Source: Daejeonella oryzae DSM 19973 (GTDB taxonomy: Bacteria > Bacteroidota > Bacteroidia > Sphingobacteriales > Sphingobacteriaceae). From it: a DNA stretch of 64,000 nucleotides. Below are positions 58,908 to 64,000 of the stretch, in pieces. Within the stretch, counting starts at the first letter, position 1, and the number at the start of each line of letters is the position of its first letter. The stretch spans positions 473,650-537,649 of the forward strand of contig NZ_KE383964.1 in the NCBI RefSeq assembly GCF_000422945.1. The letters are read 5' to 3'. The translations under genes were made by a program, and so were the position numbers. The notes under the pieces are model-generated. The model was not told the DNA's origin. It did no database searches and saw only the letters and a program-made list of their open reading frames with translations.

Positions 58908-61241
58908 TTACAGTGAATAAGTTAAACCAATATTATATCTGATACCGTTTCCCCGGGTGTAATCTGCATCGCGACCATAAAACTGGGCAACCGGAGTGTA
59001 ATATTTCTTGTTAAAAATATTTTCGATTCCCAAATTCAGTTTAGCAGCAGAATTTACTTTGTACGATGAACTGAAGTTAAACAGGTGGAAGTTATTAACC
59101 GGACCTTCGCCAAACAGATACGCTCCGGTAGTTGCATTGGCCTGGAAACGTTTACGCTCGCCAGAAAAAATATAATCCATCCGGATTTCCCATGAAGAAC
59201 TTGGATTTACATTTAAAAATGCCGTTGCCTTTGGTGCTGAGATACGTGTGCTGTTCAAATACTTGTCTGCATCATCGGCAAAATCCTTATCGTTATTGCC
59301 ATCAATTTTACCTTCTACATATGCATAACTGGCACCCACGCTTAGCTTATTTACCGGAGTAAAAGTAGCAAGCACTTCATATCCCCAAACACGTTCAGGA
59401 GCACGCTGTGGTACAAAAATATCTCCCTGCTGTACCAGATTTGATCCTAATTTTGAATTACTGATATAGTATACACCCTCAAAACTGAATTTATTGAAAT
59501 CAGAATCAAATCCGGCTTCGTAATTATTAACAATTACAGGTTTGGTGTTAAGAGCTGCAATGGTATTTTCACTTGCTGTACGAAGAACTCGTCCAAGGTC
59601 AAATATGGAGAATCCCTGAGAATAACTTACATAAGGTTTGAAGAAATTGTAGTTTGTGTACCGTAATCCGGCATTGAAAGTTAATGCGTTATAATCCAGT
59701 TTTCCGCCGGTAACCGCTACAGATCCCTGATTAGCCGGGCCGGTAGCCAGAGTTTGGTAATCATCAATATTTATTGCTATATTTTCGTAACGCAGTCCGG
59801 TTTTAAATATAAAGTGGTCGAAAATTTCTGAGTTAAGCTGGGCGTAAGGCGCCATATTCCGCATATCTACTTCGGGTACCCACACACGGCCATCAACTAA
59901 ACTTTGTGCTGTTACATCATTCAACACATCCAATCCATAAGTAAGATCTCCTTTTACATCAGAAGATATATGAAATGGTGTAATCAGGTTTGCCCGAATT
60001 CCTTTTTTGGAAGAGGTAATCTGGGATTGCCCACCACCATAGAAAAATCCATCGAAACCATAAACGGTTTTATAATCCTGGAAATAGACACTGGTCTCCA
60101 GATCAGTTTCACCAATTAAATCTTTTGAACTATAATTTAAATTCGCATTATGGTTAAAGCGTGTCCCTTCATTAATTCCCCCCCGATCACCTTTCACGCC
60201 AATTGTTGGACTGATACCGTATTTGCCCGCCTCTACTATATAGTCAGAGTTTTGAGCCGAACTAAAATAATTATACATCAGTTCAATTCGGTTGTCCGGA
60301 TTAATTGAATACCCAAATTTACCGAAGGCATTATAGGCTTTAGTTTCTCCGAGACCATAATTTGGAGAAATAACCTCACCTGCGGCATCTTTAAAAACAC
60401 CTGTAAAGTCATATAAGCCCGATACGATATAATCAAATTTATTTACAGATCCGGAGAATTGCTGAGAGAACCTTCCGCCTGCAGAATTTTTGAAAGCAAC
60501 CAGGTTACCTGAATTACCAATACTGGTTATTGATCCAAATTTCTTTTCCGGATTGCTTTTTTTAGTAATATAGTTTATCAGTCCGCCGTCGGCACCGTTT
60601 CCGTATATGGATGTAGCGCCTTTAATAACTTCTATTCTTTCAAGTGCTGCAGGATCGATACTGCGTATATCCCGGCTTCCGGCTCTCAGGGGCGTACTCT
60701 GAGGAATTCCATCTATCAAAATCAGTACATTTCTTCCTCTTAATGTTTGTCCCACATTAGATGTAGTATTATTGGTATAACCTAAACCCGGTACAGACCA
60801 GCTTAAAATATTGCTGATGTTGGGATTTATGGATGCCTGTGTTTCTATATCCTTTGCATTGAGAATAGTAACCGAAACCGGCGTTTCTCCTAAGGTTTCC
60901 TTACTTCTGGTGGTCGAAATAGTCACTTCTTTGAGTTGATTAACAGAAGGTTTTAATATCAGCGTAAGCGGGGAGTATTCTGCAGATGATTGTGCTTTTA
61001 AAGTCAGGTTTTCAAAACCAACTCCTTTAACAGACAGTGTGTAATTTCCGGTATTCAGATTACTAAACAAGAAGCTTCCATTTCTATCTGTAACAGTTGA
61101 TTTGGAAATTTCTTTTAGTGAGACAGTTACACCCTGTAATAGATTTCCCTGAGAATCAGAAACGTTTCCGCTTATCTGATGGTTTTGTGCTATGACTGCA
61201 CTCAGGCTCAACGACAATATAAAAGTAAAAAATAATCGCAT
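58908..61241 (-). CDS. TonB-dependent receptor, siderophore-type
   Basis: The 777-residue outer-membrane protein has a signal peptide (MRLFFTFILSLSLSAVIAQ), a carboxypeptidase-like regulatory domain (about 20-105), a plug domain with ILIDGIPQSTPLR and IERIEVIKGATSIYGNGADG, and a beta-barrel ending GIRYNIGLTYSL. It resembles FhuE/FepA-like siderophore receptors. The operon partner is a PepSY reductase, and a Fur-like palindrome sits over the start of transcription. This makes ferric siderophore uptake the most likely role; the siderophore is unknown. Confidence 0.86.
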   Translation of the reverse strand: MRLFFTFILSLSLSAVIAQNHQISGNVSDSQGNLLQGVTVSLKEISKSTVTDRNGSFLFSNLNTGNYTLSVKGVGFENLTLKAQSSAEYSPLTLILKPSVNQLKEVTISTTRSKETLGETPVSVTILNAKDIETQASINPNISNILSWSVPGLGYTNNTTSNVGQTLRGRNVLILIDGIPQSTPLRAGSRDIRSIDPAALERIEVIKGATSIYGNGADGGLINYITKKSNPEKKFGSITSIGNSGNLVAFKNSAGGRFSQQFSGSVNKFDYIVSGLYDFTGVFKDAAGEVISPNYGLGETKAYNAFGKFGYSINPDNRIELMYNYFSSAQNSDYIVEAGKYGISPTIGVKGDRGGINEGTRFNHNANLNYSSKDLIGETDLETSVYFQDYKTVYGFDGFFYGGGQSQITSSKKGIRANLITPFHISSDVKGDLTYGLDVLNDVTAQSLVDGRVWVPEVDMRNMAPYAQLNSEIFDHFIFKTGLRYENIAINIDDYQTLATGPANQGSVAVTGGKLDYNALTFNAGLRYTNYNFFKPYVSYSQGFSIFDLGRVLRTASENTIAALNTKPVIVNNYEAGFDSDFNKFSFEGVYYISNSKLGSNLVQQGDIFVPQRAPERVWGYEVLATFTPVNKLSVGASYAYVEGKIDGNNDKDFADDADKYLNSTRISAPKATAFLNVNPSSSWEIRMDYIFSGERKRFQANATTGAYLFGEGPVNNFHLFNFSSSYKVNSAAKLNLGIENIFNKKYYTPVAQFYGRDADYTRGNGIRYNIGLTYSL

Positions 61242-61268
61242 GCTTATTTAGACTAATTATGAATAAGC
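61242..61268 (-). promoter_or_regulatory. Fur-like operator of the siderophore receptor operon
   Basis: GCTTATT (61242-61248) and AATAAGC (61262-61268) are perfect 7-base arms around a 13-base centre; 10 of 13 symmetric base pairs match overall. It lies just downstream of the -7 box, abutting the start codon. The arrangement fits an iron-responsive repressor such as Fur; the protein itself is not in the window. Confidence 0.55.
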
Positions 61269-61270
61269 TG

Positions 61271-61301
61271 CAAATGTAAGCGATCAGATTAAAATCACAA
61301 G
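61271..61301 (-). promoter_or_regulatory. Promoter of the siderophore receptor operon
   Basis: On the minus strand, CTTG at 61301-61298, a 19-base spacer and TACATTTG at 61278-61271 match the Bacteroidota promoter. The Fur-like operator starts 3 bases downstream. Confidence 0.6.
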
Positions 61302-61331
61302 TGATTTTTAATTTTTTTTATGAAAACTCAT

Positions 61332-62860
<1,529 letters not shown>

Positions 62861-62916
62861 GTTCTGAATTTATATCTTAAAAATGACTTTTATCATCACC
62901 ACGTTCCAGAAATAAG

Positions 62917-63501
62917 ATGAAATCAATTTGTGTTTTTTGCGGAGCTAATTTTAATGGAGATCCGGTTTTATTAAGTGCTGTGAACAAACTGGCGGATGTC
63001 CTGGTTGCGAACGATATCAAGCTAGTATTTGGCGGTGGCAAGGTAGGAGTGATGGGTCTTATGGCTGATGCAGTTTTACAGCGGGGCGGATATGCAATTG
63101 GTGTAATTCCACAGTTTTTGATGGATAAGGAAGTTGCCCATACAGGTTTAACCGAGCTGATTGTCACCGAAAATATGCATCAGCGCAAGCAAACTATGGC
63201 CGATCTTTCTGACGGAGTTATCACTCTGCCGGGAGGCTTTGGTACGCTGGAAGAATTTTTCGAAGTGCTCACCTGGCTACAGTTAGGCTTGCACCAAAAT
63301 CCAATCGGACTTTTAAATGTAGATGGTTTCTATGATCATCTGCTTTTACAAATGGATCTGATGGTTTCCCGAAAATTTTTAAAACCTGTTAACCGAAGCC
63401 TGGTTTTGGCTGATCATGATCCTGAAACACTTGTTAATCTGATGTCTTCCTTTAAAGCTGATCCGGATGAGGTTTGGTTCAGAGACCGCAATTTAACCTG
63501 A
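62917..63501 (+). CDS. LOG family protein (TIGR00730 Rossmann fold)
   Basis: The 194-residue protein has the LOG family signature GGGKVGVMGLMADAVL near 40-55 and PGGFGTLEEFFEVLTWLQLG around 108-127. Plant LOG enzymes release cytokinin bases from their 5'-monophosphates, and bacterial relatives may be nucleotide 5'-monophosphate phosphoribohydrolases. The actual substrate here is unknown. It lies behind guaB on the same strand. Confidence 0.87.
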   Translation: MKSICVFCGANFNGDPVLLSAVNKLADVLVANDIKLVFGGGKVGVMGLMADAVLQRGGYAIGVIPQFLMDKEVAHTGLTELIVTENMHQRKQTMADLSDGVITLPGGFGTLEEFFEVLTWLQLGLHQNPIGLLNVDGFYDHLLLQMDLMVSRKFLKPVNRSLVLADHDPETLVNLMSSFKADPDEVWFRDRNLT

Positions 63502-63681
63502 TTTAAAATTAGCTCCGGAAATCAGCCTCATTAATATTTACAATTATATTTTATTTAACTGATACTGAGGTCCTCAAATGGAATGATTTTTGTAGATATT
63601 TTTATAGTAATTTTTTTTCAAATCTTTTCAATTTTTCTTCAACTTTTTTCTTAATTAATCGTTGTGCAGTTAATATTCTGT

Positions 63682-63689
63682 TAACTTTG
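63682..63689 (+). promoter_or_regulatory. Promoter -7 box of the primary sigma factor gene
   Basis: TAACTTTG matches TAnnTTTG and ends 31 bases before the ATG. GTTG at 63661-63664 gives a weak -33 with a 17-base spacer. Confidence 0.5.
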
Positions 63690-63720
63690 CAGACTTTTAG
63701 AAAGGGTTTTAAATTCATAA

Positions 63721-64000
63721 ATGAGACAACTCAAAATAACTCAATCCATTACTAACCGTGAATCTCAGTCATTAGACAAGTATTTGCACGAGATTGGTAA
63801 AGTAGATTTAATTACAGCCGAGGAAGAAGTAATTCTTGCTCAAAAGATTCGCGAAGGTGACCAGGCAGCCTTAGAACGTTTAACCAAAACAAACCTGCGT
63901 TTCGTAGTTTCTGTTGCTAAACAATATCAGAACCAGGGTTTAACTCTCGGAGATTTGATTAATGAAGGAAATCTTGGATTAATTAAAGCTGCCAAACGCT
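63721..64000 (+). CDS. rpoD: Primary RNA polymerase sigma factor, truncated by the window edge
   Basis: The first 93 codons encode [20 protein letters not shown], then a region 1.2 ([20 protein letters not shown]) and the start of region 2 ([36 protein letters not shown]). This is the short primary sigma factor of Bacteroidota, which lacks the long N-terminal region 1.1 of E. coli RpoD. The frame is open to the end of the window. The gene continues beyond it; the rest was not seen. Confidence 0.95.
   Translation, partial: MRQLKITQSITNRESQSLDKYLHEIGKVDLITAEEEVILAQKIREGDQAALERLTKTNLRFVVSVAKQYQNQGLTLGDLINEGNLGLIKAAKR

Noticed and set aside
62877-63167. A 96-residue minus-strand frame over the LOG gene
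   Set aside because: It is antisense to the conserved GGGKVGVMG region of the LOG protein and has no supporting signals.

Overview
The window is AT-rich chromosomal DNA from a member of the Bacteroidota, most likely a Sphingobacteriales relative such as Pedobacter or Mucilaginibacter; the genus is inferred and not proven. The evidence is the recurrent Bacteroidota promoter box TAnnTTTG (often with TTTG about 19 bases upstream), a type IX secretion C-terminal domain next to a PorP/SprF partner, SusC-style TonB receptors with carboxypeptidase-like N-domains, a type B ribosomal protein L31, the Bacteroidota-type alternative GlmU, futalosine-pathway menaquinone synthesis and the short primary sigma factor at the right edge. 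I see no rRNA, tRNA, CRISPR array, insertion sequence or prophage. The region reads as core genome with a few accessory modules.

Layout. 1-4.2 kb: a translesion cassette (dinB plus a DnaE-type polymerase) behind a perfect inverted repeat that could be an SOS operator. 4.3-9.4 kb: a lipid acyltransferase-like gene, a membrane protein, an SF1 helicase, a CDP-alcohol phosphatidyltransferase, and a small membrane protein with an OsmC protein. 9.6-14.2 kb: a PKD-rich type IX-secreted surface protein with its PorP/SprF partner. 14.2-26.3 kb: housekeeping genes rpoN, mscL, rpmH-rnpA-yidD, tsaB, priA, pcm and smpB, with envelope proteins of unknown role. 26.5-32.0 kb: a metal-uptake island in which a TonB receptor and a periplasmic thioredoxin-like protein face mntH (fused to a UspA domain) and mntR. 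The two transcription units share nearly the same palindromic operator. 32.1-40.7 kb: an Lrp regulator, ung, a TPR protein, lysS, an acyl-CoA ligase, an iscS-iscU-iscA cluster and methylmalonyl-CoA epimerase.

41-47.9 kb: rpmE2, alternative glmU, tpiA, prmA, mpl, an XRE regulator, a GNAT-like protein, a small acidic protein and scpB. 48.1-49.7 kb: two tandem exported ferritin-like proteins with complete diiron ligand sets. 50.2-53.9 kb: a large periplasmic-propeller sensor kinase with a LytTR response regulator. 54.0-64.0 kb: mqnC, a catalytic/non-catalytic M16 peptidase pair, an iron-siderophore uptake pair (TonB receptor and PepSY reductase) behind a Fur-like operator, guaB, a LOG-family protein, and the start of the primary sigma factor gene, cut by the window edge.

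The most interesting unit is the predicted MntR regulon. It links an outer-membrane TonB receptor to manganese import, a role not usually assigned to TonB receptors. Other points worth a look are the ferritin-like pair, terminator hairpins that contain the stop codons of both convergent genes, and promoters so close to start codons that the transcripts may be leaderless.
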